DNA of 64,000 nucleotides from Thermoplasmata archaeon (GCA_020696365.1 JAEHCM010000003.1:124001-188000); one strand, 5' to 3'; counted from the first letter of the stretch, positions 33,774-41,667 are shown. The notes: generated from the letters alone by a model not told the origin. Translations and numbers: made by a program.

Positions 33774-35029
33774 GGCTTCCAGCGACGACGATGATGGCCG
33801 TCATCTGTGCCGTGGCGATGTTGACGATGATGCCCCTCGGATCCGCTTCGGCCGACAGCGTTCAAACAAGGAAGTGGGAGATCCACGATCTCCCGTTTCC
33901 GGCGTGTTTCGACTATTACATTTACGGCAATGAGATGACGCTCAGCATGGATGATGATGAGACGCTGCACATATGCGCCAGCTGGTATGATGGCATGGCC
34001 TTCGGAAGCAGTAGCGACTGGAACCTCGTCAACATATCGAACTTGATCGAGGAGCTGGACATGCACATCGATTACATGAGATTCGCGGTGGATGGCGCAG
34101 GAAACACTCACTTCGTGGCCATGACCTACTTCGAAACGATAGTGTACGGCACCAACTCGAACCAATCGTGGGTAGTCGAGGTGATCGACGACATCTCCAT
34201 GACCGGAGGATGGAGCTCTGTGCCAAGGCCGAAGATTCTGGTGGACGACAATGGAGCCGTCCATCTCTGCTACCATTCGAAGGCCGAGGGACATGAGTTG
34301 AGATACGCCACAAACTCCGGAGGCGATTGGGAGATCACCAGCATCGAACAGGCCCTCAACTCCTCATCGACCTACGCGCTAGCCCTGGGCCCGGACGGCT
34401 CTCCGCACATCGCATACTACAACTACGACACGGACGAGCTGAGGCATGTCACGAGGGATGGAGGCACCTGGGCCGTCGAATCGGTCGACGACCAGTTGAT
34501 ACTCTACTCGGTCACCATCGACGTCACGGATGACGACCACGCCCACATAGCCTACTGCGGTTACATACCACCCGAAAACCCATGGGACACGTGGAGCGTC
34601 GTACGCTATGCCGAGGAGGGCGATGCAGGCTGGTCCCTCTCGAGCATCGAAGGAAGCTGGTTCAATTCTTTCAGTGGCGTCTCTGGTCAGCTGGACCAGG
34701 AAGGCAACTTCCACATGAGCTACTGTGATGTGGAAGAAATGGACCTCGTCTACGCCACCAACGAAGTGGGAGTATTTCAGAAGCAAAGGGTGGACGCTGT
34801 GGACTTCGTTGGCTCGGGGAGCGCGCTTCTTCTCGATTCCAAGGGTGACGTTCACATCGCGTATGTGAACGAAACAAGCTGCACGGCCAAGTATGCGTTC
34901 GGGGCAGAGACCAGCTCGTCCTCGCAATCTGGCGATGATGAAGGCATGGACCTGTTCCTTGTCGTGGCTGCCGTCTCGCTGGGAGCAACAGGCGTTGGGG
35001 CGTTCCTGATAATCAGGTGGAAACCATAG
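33770..35029 (+). CDS. Membrane-anchored beta-propeller surface protein
   Basis: 419 residues, start ATG overlapping the preceding stop (ATGA). Signal peptide (MMAVICAVAMLTMMPLGSASA), then about seven propeller repeats like those of the preceding protein (DETLHICA, AGNTHFVA, NGAVHLCY, DGSPHIAY, DDHAHIAY, EGNFHMSY, KGDVHIAY), each followed by a Y/V-A-T-N or W strand. A serine-rich linker and a C-terminal helix (MDLFLVVAAVSLGATGVGAF) follow. It lacks the beta-helix part. The two proteins are co-translated and probably act at the cell surface together. Confidence 0.8.
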   Translation: MRLPATTMMAVICAVAMLTMMPLGSASADSVQTRKWEIHDLPFPACFDYYIYGNEMTLSMDDDETLHICASWYDGMAFGSSSDWNLVNISNLIEELDMHIDYMRFAVDGAGNTHFVAMTYFETIVYGTNSNQSWVVEVIDDISMTGGWSSVPRPKILVDDNGAVHLCYHSKAEGHELRYATNSGGDWEITSIEQALNSSSTYALALGPDGSPHIAYYNYDTDELRHVTRDGGTWAVESVDDQLILYSVTIDVTDDDHAHIAYCGYIPPENPWDTWSVVRYAEEGDAGWSLSSIEGSWFNSFSGVSGQLDQEGNFHMSYCDVEEMDLVYATNEVGVFQKQRVDAVDFVGSGSALLLDSKGDVHIAYVNETSCTAKYAFGAETSSSSQSGDDEGMDLFLVVAAVSLGATGVGAFLIIRWKP

Positions 35030-35108
35030 AATCGCCATGACCACACCCATGAATGAATATGGGACACATTCGTGGCCTGACGGACCCTCCATGAACGCAT
35101 AGAAAGGG

Positions 35109-35113
35109 TTATA
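35109..35113 (+). promoter_or_regulatory. TATA box of tRNA-Val
   Basis: TTATA about 30 bases upstream of the tRNA start, in ggttatagaac. Confidence 0.55.
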
Positions 35114-35142
35114 GAACCTCTTGTCTTATCTCGGCTCCATCA

Positions 35143-35215
35143 GGGCCCATGGTCTAGTGGTTATGACATCTGCTTGACATGCAGAAAATCACCGGTTCGA
35201 ATCCGGTTGGGCCCA
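35143..35215 (+). tRNA. tRNA-Val (anticodon GAC)
   Basis: 73 bases. Acceptor GGGCCCA (35143-35149) pairs with TGGGCCC (35208-35214), discriminator A. Anticodon arm TCTGC-TTGACAT-GCAGA gives anticodon GAC, reading GUC/GUU. T-arm CCGGTTCGAATCCGG is perfect. CCA is not encoded and there is no intron. Its 3' end is repeated imperfectly at 35308-35332 and 48326-48350, so it is likely an integration site. Confidence 0.95.
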
Positions 35216-35218
35216 CTC
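35194..35218 (+). repeat. tRNA-Val 3' end, reference copy of att-like repeat
   Basis: 25-base stretch covering the T-arm, the 3' acceptor strand and three bases beyond. Copies with 21 and 20 matches of 25 lie at 35308-35332 and 48326-48350 in the same orientation. Confidence 0.6.
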
Positions 35219-35307
35219 CATGTCTCGGCCAGACAAGAGGCTGCAGAATTCAGATCAAGCGATTTCGTTGTCCTTGACGCTTCTAGCTCCATTGCTGGAC
35301 GGCTCTT

Positions 35308-35332
35308 GGTTCGGGTCCATTTGGGCCCACTC
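35308..35332 (+). repeat. Partial copy of tRNA-Val 3' end (att-like remnant 1)
   Basis: Matches the tRNA copy at 21 of 25 positions: both contain ggttcg, tcc and an identical 3' block ttgggcccactc minus one base. No 5' acceptor strand or anticodon arm precedes it, so it is not a gene. It looks like the scar of an insertion at the tRNA, possibly a very old attL/attR pair. Confidence 0.55.
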
Positions 35333-35851
35333 TCACCTTACTGGCTCTTTTTCAATCAGCAGGAATTGAAATCCGGGGAGAATACCCCAAACCCCTTTCA
35401 TTTTTCCTCCGCCCCTATGGCCTTTTCTCAGAGTATCAGAGACGAAGAATCCTGCCGAGATGCCTACTGCTAAGAGGTGGTCAGCAAGAAATGGTGAACC
35501 GGATTATTTCGATAAGTCCTCATCGTCTTCTCTACTTCTATTTCCCTTGGCAAGAAATCCCGCGCTCATTCAATAACGAAAGGCGTGTCATTCATCATCG
35601 AGCAGGATTCCCTTCCATGAATCAGCTGAAGCGACGAATACAGGCGACGAGGGCATGACACCTTGTAACGACCGATACGCTTTCCGGTTCGATAATGACT
35701 CAAGAAGACGAATATCGTCTATCGAATAGAGGTAATGTAACATGGATTGCATTATGTTGCTGAAAAGCGTATATCTATGCGTCGAAATCGGTTGACATGA
35801 TATCGATATTCGTTTGGAGGAGCGTGGACTCAACCAGGAAGGAGGGACATC
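35333..35851. other. A+T-richer stretch after the tRNA remnant
   Basis: About 520 bases with lower G+C than the surroundings and no well-supported gene. It contains a T-rich segment (about 35341-35410), a symmetric TATA-like element (gcgtatatctatgc, about 35767-35780) that could fire either way, and ATATCGATAT (about 35800). A short leftward frame at 35588-35752 is the only protein-like piece. Confidence 0.45.
35588..35752 (-). CDS. Possible 54-residue hypothetical protein or gene remnant
   Basis: The frame begins MQSMLHYLYSIDDIRLLESL and ends SWKGILLDDE. Its composition is protein-like, but codon use is less G+C-rich than in the neighbours. A TATA-like element lies about 20 bases upstream on the minus strand. 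It may be a remnant of an inserted element rather than a working gene. Confidence 0.25.
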   Translation of the reverse strand: MQSMLHYLYSIDDIRLLESLSNRKAYRSLQGVMPSSPVFVASADSWKGILLDDE

Positions 35852-37561
35852 TTGGATGTAGTAGGAGATAAGGGCTCTGGCGAGCGGTCAGTCATCGTTT
35901 TGCTGTGCAGGTGTGAAGGAGAGATCCAGGGCACAATCGATCTGGAGAAAGTCCGAGATCGCTTACTCACCCACCCTCAAGTGGATATGGCATCCATACA
36001 CGATTCTCTATGCTCCAAAGAAGGACGATCCCAAATGCGAGAGTTCTGCGACAAACGGGGCAGAGAAAGGGTGGTCATAGGCGCTTGCTCGCCGGAAGTT
36101 CCTGAGAACCCACTGAGAGGAGATCTTGAGGAGGCCGGAATAAACGGCTACCTCGTCGAGCAGGTTGACATTCGTGAGCAGTGCGCATGGGTGCATTCCT
36201 CTATTGGACCCGCGACTGCCAAAGCAACTGCGCTGATCAGAGGAGCCATCGACAGGAGCCTGAGACAGGAACCGCTTGAAGACCTGTCGTTCGACATAGC
36301 GGGTGCGGCTCTGATCATCGGTTGCTCAGAGCCTGGAATTCAAGCTGCAATGAAGATCTCCGAGGCGGGATTCAGAGTGTATCTCATCGACGAGGAGGGC
36401 AGTGGACGAAGTCCCACGGAGCGTACGCCTGCCGATCCAGATTCAGGCATCCTGGCAGGGCATGAGAATGTGGAAATCCTTCTGAATTGCCATATCGAAG
36501 CCATCGATGGAATTTTCGGACGGCGGCACGTGAAGGTGCACACCGCCCAGGGACCTAGAGAATTCGAGGTCGGCACGATTCTCGTTGTCACGCCCCGGGA
36601 AGCGTCTGCCAAGGACTCCTTCGATCACTCTTCTTCAGATAACCCGAGTCTGATTACCGTCGCTGAGTTCGAGAGACTCCTGATGGGGTTAGAGAAAGGT
36701 ATGCAGCCCTTGCGCCCTTCTGACGGTGCACCTCTTAGAAGAATCGGCTTCGTTCAACGCGTGGACGACGATAAGGAAGCTGGAAGGGCTGCCCCCGAGC
36801 AATCCGCATTCATTGCCCTGGCGATTACACAAGCTCTGAGACTCAAGAGATTGCGCCCCGACATGGAGATCGACTTCTACGTGCACGAGGCCGAAGGCCT
36901 TCTCAGGACAAGCAAGGCCCTGTCCGACTCCGCCGCAAGGAGCGGGATCAAATTCAATTCGGTTGCAGCGCCACCAGACATCACGTCAGAGGATGGAAGT
37001 ACGCTTGTGAGGGCAAGACATCTCGGACATGACGAGTCGACAGATGTCGAGAGCGATCTGGTTGTTGCCGTCGGGGACCGAAGGGCGTCGGGAATGGCGT
37101 CGAGAGCTCTAGAGCTTCTTCACGCGGGAACCGGTGAAAGCAGAACCGGAGGCGATTTCGCGGGGGGACAGGCCGCCGATCTCAACAGGGGGATCTTTGT
37201 GATCCGAACATCCGACTCAAAGGAGGCGGCCGCGCGAGCGGACAATGAGACTGAGCCGGCGGCATCAGCGATGGTCCGAATCATGCGCCAGCAAACCGTG
37301 AGAGTCCCGAGGCACGTGGCTCATGTCCAAGAATACAGGTGCAGGGGCTGCGGCAAATGCGCGGACATATGCGAGCACGACGCGATAAAGCTGGTCGAGA
37401 AGGAAAAGGGAGAGCAGGTCGCCCAGATAGACGAGCTGCGCTGTGAGGGCTGCGGTCTCTGCAGGGTTGCGTGCTGCAACGGAGCGATGGCACTGCTCGG
37501 CTATACCACAACGCAGCTTCTTGCTCAGATGCTGGGGATGATCGAGGAGGTGGGCGGCTGA
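35852..37561 (+). CDS. HdrA-like iron-sulfur protein with degenerate FAD domain
   Basis: 569 residues, TTG start behind a strong GGAGGG. The N-terminal domain is clearly HdrA-like (VLLCRCEGEIQGTIDLEKV; VVIGACSPEVPENPLRGDL; IREQCAWVHSS). The flavin-binding strand reads ALIIGCSEPGIQAAMKISEA, where the usual G-x-G-x-x-G is altered, and the redox CPxG region of HdrA is missing, so FAD binding is doubtful. Two C-terminal ferredoxin motifs (CRGCGKCADIC and CEGCGLCRVAC) remain. Length is about 570 versus 650 for HdrA. It is translationally coupled to an MvhD-HdrD fusion and likely works as its electron-transfer partner. Confidence 0.85.
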   Translation: MDVVGDKGSGERSVIVLLCRCEGEIQGTIDLEKVRDRLLTHPQVDMASIHDSLCSKEGRSQMREFCDKRGRERVVIGACSPEVPENPLRGDLEEAGINGYLVEQVDIREQCAWVHSSIGPATAKATALIRGAIDRSLRQEPLEDLSFDIAGAALIIGCSEPGIQAAMKISEAGFRVYLIDEEGSGRSPTERTPADPDSGILAGHENVEILLNCHIEAIDGIFGRRHVKVHTAQGPREFEVGTILVVTPREASAKDSFDHSSSDNPSLITVAEFERLLMGLEKGMQPLRPSDGAPLRRIGFVQRVDDDKEAGRAAPEQSAFIALAITQALRLKRLRPDMEIDFYVHEAEGLLRTSKALSDSAARSGIKFNSVAAPPDITSEDGSTLVRARHLGHDESTDVESDLVVAVGDRRASGMASRALELLHAGTGESRTGGDFAGGQAADLNRGIFVIRTSDSKEAAARADNETEPAASAMVRIMRQQTVRVPRHVAHVQEYRCRGCGKCADICEHDAIKLVEKEKGEQVAQIDELRCEGCGLCRVACCNGAMALLGYTTTQLLAQMLGMIEEVGG

Positions 37562-39174
37562 CAACAGACCGCTTCGAACCGAACATCATCGCGTTCGCGT
37601 GCTCTGCGAGCGGTTGGAGGGCGCTGCTCTCGGCCGGAAGAGGAAGACACCACTACCCTCCGAATGTGAAGAGCCTGAGGGTGAGGTGCACGGGGTCCAT
37701 CGATCCTGCGCTTTTCATCCAGGCCTTCGAGAAAGGTGTAGACGGCATTGCTGTGATTGGCTGCCGGCTCGAAGAATGTCGTTACAGGTTCGGGAACGTT
37801 TTCGCAGAAGAGAAGCTGACCCACGTTAAGGGACTCCTGGAGCTGCTTGGGCTATCAGCTGACAGGATCATCAGTGAGCGAGTGACGTCGGCTGACGGAG
37901 CCAAACTCGCTGACCGACTAGAAGCCTTTGTGAACGAGATTCGCGAGCTCGGGCCCGTGCCCATAACTCCCAGCAGGAAGGCAAAGAATGCTGACAAAGA
38001 GTCCGTGGACAAGGAAGTCAAGCAGCTCGTGGAGGATACGAAAGCTTACAAGTGCGTCGACTGCGGTAAATGCACGGCGGTCTGCCCCATCCCCAAGTTC
38101 GAGCCGGAGTTTCCCATGCCGAGGATAATGGTGCTCAGGTCCATCGAGGGGATGACCGACCACCTCTCCGACGGCCAGGACATCTGGACTTGCACCACCT
38201 GCGGGCTGTGCAATTCGCTATGCCCTTTCGACGTGGACTACTGCGGATTCATACAGGGGCTGAGAGCTCAGGCGAGGGCGTTGGGAAACGACCCTACTTG
38301 CTCCCACCGAGGGCTGATTCATTCCGCGATGAGGATAATGGCAAAGGCGACGAGTATCAGGCAGGACCGGCTTCGATGGATACCCCCCGATTTGAGCATC
38401 AGCGAAAGGAGCGATGTGTTCTACTTCGTCGGTTGCCTCCCCCACTTCGACACGGTCCTAGCGGACAGGAATCTACGATTGACGGACATCTCAGTGGCCG
38501 CTGTTCAATTGATGAACGCAGCAGGAGTGTCTCCTCACATTAGCAACGATGAGGTATGCTGCGGACACGATCTCATCTGGACCGGCGATGAGGAGAACTT
38601 CCTGAAGCTTATGGACAAGAATCTGAAGATCATAAGGAAGAGCGGGGCAGAAACGGTCGTCTTCTCCTGTCCGGAATGCTACCGGACCTTCCTGAGGGAC
38701 TACCAGGAATTCGAGGGAGATCTGGGATTCGAGCCCCTGCACATCTCCGAGTACCTCCAACGTCTCATGGATGATGGGAGGCTCACCTTCCCGAAGAGAG
38801 AGTCAGCGACACCAGTCACATATCACGACTCGTGCAGGCTTGGGATACACCTGGAGGTCATCGACTCACCGAGACGGCTGTTTGAGGCTGCGGGCCTGAA
38901 GGTGGTCGAGATGGATAACACGAAGAATAGATCGTACTGCTGTGGCAACTGCGCGTGGACCAACTGCTCATCGACAACGATGAAGATGCAGTTGGAGCGG
39001 ATGAGACAGGCAAAGAGAACGGGGGCGGAGTACCTGCTGACCTCAGACCCCAAATGCCAGATACATCTATCCTGCGCGATGAGCGGCAAACTCCCAATCG
39101 AGAGGGAACTGGTGGACGTACCCGTCAAGGATATGGCTATCGCCCTGGCCGAAATTCTCAAGGGCAAAACATGA
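37558..39174 (+). CDS. MvhD-HdrCB (HdrD-like) fusion protein, CTG start
   Basis: 538 residues. Residues 1-125 resemble MvhD (PNIIAFACSASGWRALLSAG, RVRCTGSIDP, VIGCRLEECRYRFGN), though one Cys of the usual N-terminal pair is replaced. Then come two ferredoxin motifs (CVDCGKCTAVCP; CTTCGLCNSLCP) and two CCG domains (CCGHDL with CPECYRTF; HDSCRLGIH with YCCGNCAWTNC). The start is inferred as CTG at 37558, overlapping the HdrA-like stop as CTGA, with GAGGAGGTG about 8 bases upstream; an upstream TTG at 37471 would add 29 residues that merely mirror the ferredoxin of the previous gene. The pair should transfer two-electron units between ferredoxin-like and disulfide-like partners. Confidence 0.85.
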   Translation: MTTDRFEPNIIAFACSASGWRALLSAGRGRHHYPPNVKSLRVRCTGSIDPALFIQAFEKGVDGIAVIGCRLEECRYRFGNVFAEEKLTHVKGLLELLGLSADRIISERVTSADGAKLADRLEAFVNEIRELGPVPITPSRKAKNADKESVDKEVKQLVEDTKAYKCVDCGKCTAVCPIPKFEPEFPMPRIMVLRSIEGMTDHLSDGQDIWTCTTCGLCNSLCPFDVDYCGFIQGLRAQARALGNDPTCSHRGLIHSAMRIMAKATSIRQDRLRWIPPDLSISERSDVFYFVGCLPHFDTVLADRNLRLTDISVAAVQLMNAAGVSPHISNDEVCCGHDLIWTGDEENFLKLMDKNLKIIRKSGAETVVFSCPECYRTFLRDYQEFEGDLGFEPLHISEYLQRLMDDGRLTFPKRESATPVTYHDSCRLGIHLEVIDSPRRLFEAAGLKVVEMDNTKNRSYCCGNCAWTNCSSTTMKMQLERMRQAKRTGAEYLLTSDPKCQIHLSCAMSGKLPIERELVDVPVKDMAIALAEILKGKT

Positions 39175-39275
39175 TTCAGCGCACGAATCGGGAACGGGAA
39201 GAGTACGATAAAGGGGTTGCGTGGGCAAGGGCGAACATGCGAGAAGCACTAGGCATCCCCGATGTGAAGAAATGA
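39171..39275 (+). CDS. 34-residue protein coupled at both ends
   Basis: The frame MIQRTNREREEYDKGVAWAR ... ends GIPDVKK. Its ATG overlaps the preceding stop (ATGA at 39171-39174) and its TGA overlaps the next ATG (ATGA at 39272-39275), so it fits exactly between two genes. The peptide is charged and helical, with no membrane span or metal site. The double overlap argues for real translation. Function unknown. Confidence 0.5.
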   Translation: MIQRTNREREEYDKGVAWARANMREALGIPDVKK

Positions 39276-39799
39276 ACAAAAAGAAGAGATTGATAGTAGT
39301 ATCGATTGCCGCAGTGGTTGCGACCGTCATAGTCGGAATCGCGCTGATGTGGCCTTACGGCACATGCCCCGTCGGTGACCCAATATCTCTGAGGGACACC
39401 ATGGCACCGTACATACCGTGTGACAGCACGGAATTCGGAGTCGTCATTGTGAACAATTATGACGAGCCAGTGTGGTTCGAAATCGAGTTCCAGAGTGAGG
39501 AAACCATAGTGGACGAATGGACTACTGAGTCGGTTGGTGCCGTCGTATATTCGGAGTGGCTCGTTCCTGGCGGAGTGGCTGTCCGAATCAGGGACATGCT
39601 CGGCGCTCCGCTCGTCAATGTCCATATCCATTTCGAGTTTGAATACCACCCGACAGAGGTCTTCGTGGACTACAACGCCTGGTCTGCGGGTGCATTCACT
39701 GGCGTGGATATCCTTGGTCTGGAGATGGATAGTAGCGGCCAGGTGTGGGCCATCATCAGCAACGGCCCCTTTATTCAGTTGCCGATGGATGGTCTGTAG
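39272..39799 (+). CDS. Secreted or membrane-anchored hypothetical protein
   Basis: 175 residues, ATG overlapping the upstream stop. A lysine-rich start and one hydrophobic helix (LIVVSIAAVVATVIVGIALM) form a signal anchor; the rest is a beta-sandwich-like domain (GVVIVNNYDEPVWFEIEFQS, VAVRIRDMLGAPLVNVHIHF) facing outside. Two Cys (GTCPVG and IPCDST) could form a disulfide. TAG stop, touching the next gene. Confidence 0.6.
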   Translation: MNKKKRLIVVSIAAVVATVIVGIALMWPYGTCPVGDPISLRDTMAPYIPCDSTEFGVVIVNNYDEPVWFEIEFQSEETIVDEWTTESVGAVVYSEWLVPGGVAVRIRDMLGAPLVNVHIHFEFEYHPTEVFVDYNAWSAGAFTGVDILGLEMDSSGQVWAIISNGPFIQLPMDGL

Positions 39800-39819
39800 T
39801 GAAAGGAGAAACGAAAGAA

Positions 39820-40056
39820 ATGGAACCGTTTGAACTGAAGTGCGATGAATGCGGAGAGAGGATCGGGCATGTCAGCCCACGCCCACGGAGAATCGGGCAG
39901 ATATTCTGCCAGAAACACCATGACGATGTAACTGCCCTGATTACGGGGTTCGATTTCACCCACTGCGGAGCCATCAGAGTGAGGGGCTACCGTCGGGTGA
40001 CACTGGTGGACAATATCCGAGGATTGGTCCGTTACGAGGACAGCAAGGTATTCTGA
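39820..40056 (+). CDS. Small zinc-finger protein
   Basis: 78 residues (MEPFELKCDECGERIGHVSP ...). CDECG and a later C-x2-HH pair (FCQKHHDD) plus THCGA could bind one zinc. A start GTG at 39799, touching the previous TAG, is possible; I prefer ATG 39820, 11 bases after GGAG. The central part is basic (RGYRRVTLVDNIRGLVRY). Confidence 0.55.
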   Translation: MEPFELKCDECGERIGHVSPRPRRIGQIFCQKHHDDVTALITGFDFTHCGAIRVRGYRRVTLVDNIRGLVRYEDSKVF

Positions 40057-40071
40057 GGGGGCCGTCAGCGA

Positions 40072-40207
40072 GTGCATAGCGATGTTCGCAGATCTCGGAT
40101 TTCCAAGCCTAGCATGCACGAGAACCCCCAGAATGATGCTGGCAGGGCGTATTGGGCGACTGTCCGAGAAGCAGATAGACGAAAGCGAAAGAAACGTAGG
40201 TGAGTAA
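40072..40207 (+). other. Two overlapping candidate micro-ORFs
   Basis: A GTG frame (40072-40203) encodes 43 residues ending in READRRKRKKRR. A shifted ATG frame (40082-40207) encodes 41 residues (MFADLGFPSL ... SEKQIDESERNVGE) and its TAA is followed at once by the TTG of the next gene. Only one, if either, is real; the second has the more balanced composition and better coupling. Confidence 0.3.
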
Positions 40208-40517
40208 TTGCAGGAGTCAACCAGTGATACCAAGGCCATCCGCCTACTAGCCGCGACAACAGGGAATCTTACAGGGTTTGGAGTGGCCTATCTCGCATGT
40301 TTCTTTGCCGAGAGCGCTACAGGCCCCCCCCTACTTCTACTATGACCCAATGGTCATACTTCTGCCATTCATCGTCCTTGGGATGATTGTCTTCCTCCTA
40401 TGGATTCGGAAACCCCTGTCCCTCAGCGATGCACGAGTATTCGTTCTGGAATTCTGGTTCCCGTTCCTCGCATTGTATGTGGCCACGACCGTGCTCTACT
40501 GGCTCCGTTATCTTTGA
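40208..40517 (+). pseudogene. Small two-helix membrane protein, frame broken at a C8 run
   Basis: From TTG 40208 the frame reads LQESTSDTKAIRLLAATTGN ... AYLACFFAESATGPP and then meets a stop at about 40341. After the run of eight C at 40324-40331, the +1 frame continues with a fitting sequence: PYFYYDPMVILLPFIVLGMI, an RKPLSLSDARVF loop and a second helix (WFPFLALYVATTVLYWLRYL). Removing one C joins both into one protein of about 102 residues with three hydrophobic segments. It may be a real frameshift, a phase-variable gene or a sequencing error in the homopolymer. Confidence 0.55.
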
Positions 40518-40712
40518 GGTGTGCGCAATGGTGCATAGAGCATGTTCGTCCTTGCCGGGAGAAAAGGCCATAGGGGCGGATAGAAGCCCTTAAACCATTG
40601 AGAGGAGCGACGGAGCGCTACATGATTCACCGCGCCATCACTTCCCACACGGGCATTTCCATCTCCTCCTATCTCACCGATGATACGGCACATCCCATCT
40701 GTCCTTCATTCG

Positions 40713-41210
40713 TCATCTTCGCGGCTGGTAAACCTTCTTGTGGCACCCATTGCGCCTAAAGAGCTTGTAGGCCCGCGTATACACGTCTCGCCAGTCATCC
40801 TTGCTCAAGTCCTTGTACTGACAATTGAGGCTCCGTCTCGTCTTTGAAGCGATGTAATCCAGACAACGGTGGCCGTAAGCAATTCTAACATAGTCGGTTG
40901 CTGTCTTTGGATGGATTCCTATTGTGTCGGCAAAACCGTCAATCATATCACGTATCCCCTCCGGAGAATGCCAGTAGTCGAGGTCTCGATGGTCGGGGCC
41001 GAATTTCTTTGCGTTCCTATCCCTTCTTCTATGAACGCTCGCACCGTCAGTATCCTCGTATATCACTCCGTTCTTCTTGAGACGCTTCTCGTCAAAATCC
41101 AGATGATAACTCAGAGATGGCACCATTTCCACCCAGAGACACAGATGGCACTTCAGCTTATTGATGTGGTATGGCACGTCCCATCTCTCGCCGCGAGAAA
41201 CGCCCACCAT
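40713..41210 (-). CDS. Hypothetical protein, possibly nucleic-acid binding
   Basis: 165 residues from the ATG at 41210 (MVGVSRGERWDV), rich in Arg, Lys and Tyr. A CHLC pair near residue 23 and two further Cys (HRCLDYI, SLNCQY) may bind zinc. TIGIHPKTATDYVRIAYGHR resembles a helix-turn-helix. A TTTAAG element about 26 bases upstream supports this start; earlier in-frame Met codons overlap the divergent gene. No family recognised; it may belong to the inserted segment. Confidence 0.5.
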   Translation of the reverse strand: MVGVSRGERWDVPYHINKLKCHLCLWVEMVPSLSYHLDFDEKRLKKNGVIYEDTDGASVHRRRDRNAKKFGPDHRDLDYWHSPEGIRDMIDGFADTIGIHPKTATDYVRIAYGHRCLDYIASKTRRSLNCQYKDLSKDDWRDVYTRAYKLFRRNGCHKKVYQPRR

Positions 41211-41273
41211 ATACAGCGGCCGAGTGGCCAAATGCTTAAATCCAGTTTTCCATTGTAGACTGGGTGAGTTCGA

Positions 41274-41525
41274 ATGGCGAAGAACGTTACGAAGGCGACC
41301 GTGTACGGTGTCGAGCTGGGCAGTTTTGGCAGAGAGCGAAGGAGGGGCAAAGGAAAGACTATCGAAATCATATTCCGGTCCAATAATAAGAAGGTTGGTC
41401 AAATGGAAATCAGCAAGTCCGCTGTAAGATGGTACGGGCCACATAAAGCAAAGGCAATTGAGGCAAAGGTAGAGAAGCTCGATGCCGTCTTCAAATTGGC
41501 TGATGAGCATGGGCTTAGCAAGTAG
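41274..41525 (+). CDS. 83-residue basic hypothetical protein
   Basis: MAKNVTKATVYGVELGSFGR starts a beta-rich, Arg/Lys-rich half (ERRRGKGKTIEIIFRS); the second half is helical (HKAKAIEAKVEKLDAVFKLA). Divergent from the gene at 40713-41210; TTAAAT at about 41235 can serve as a TATA element. Ends in TAG. It could bind nucleic acid; not recognised. Confidence 0.55.
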   Translation: MAKNVTKATVYGVELGSFGRERRRGKGKTIEIIFRSNNKKVGQMEISKSAVRWYGPHKAKAIEAKVEKLDAVFKLADEHGLSK

Positions 41526-41644
41526 TATTGCGTGGTTCCCGCTACCGGCTATAAGAATCGTCAGACCACGATCTTTTCGTCCTCCCCACTCGCGGCTCCG
41601 GAGAATGCCAGGCCGAGCAGCGCCAGCACCGGAAAGGTTTATCA

Positions 41645-41664
41645 TTATGAATTATAATTCATAA
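41645..41664. promoter_or_regulatory. Perfect 20-bp palindromic operator before the DUF134 gene
   Basis: ttatgaattataattcataa is identical on both strands and ends 3 bases before the ATG at 41668. Its AT-rich centre (attataat) may also act in promoter melting. A symmetric site in this place is the usual binding site of a dimeric regulator; the DUF134 protein encoded right behind it has an HTH and is the obvious candidate. Confidence 0.7.
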
Positions 41665-41667
41665 CCG

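Noticed and set aside
35174..35473. Open frame running out of tRNA-Val
   Set aside because: It starts inside the tRNA and crosses the tRNA remnant; no protein features.
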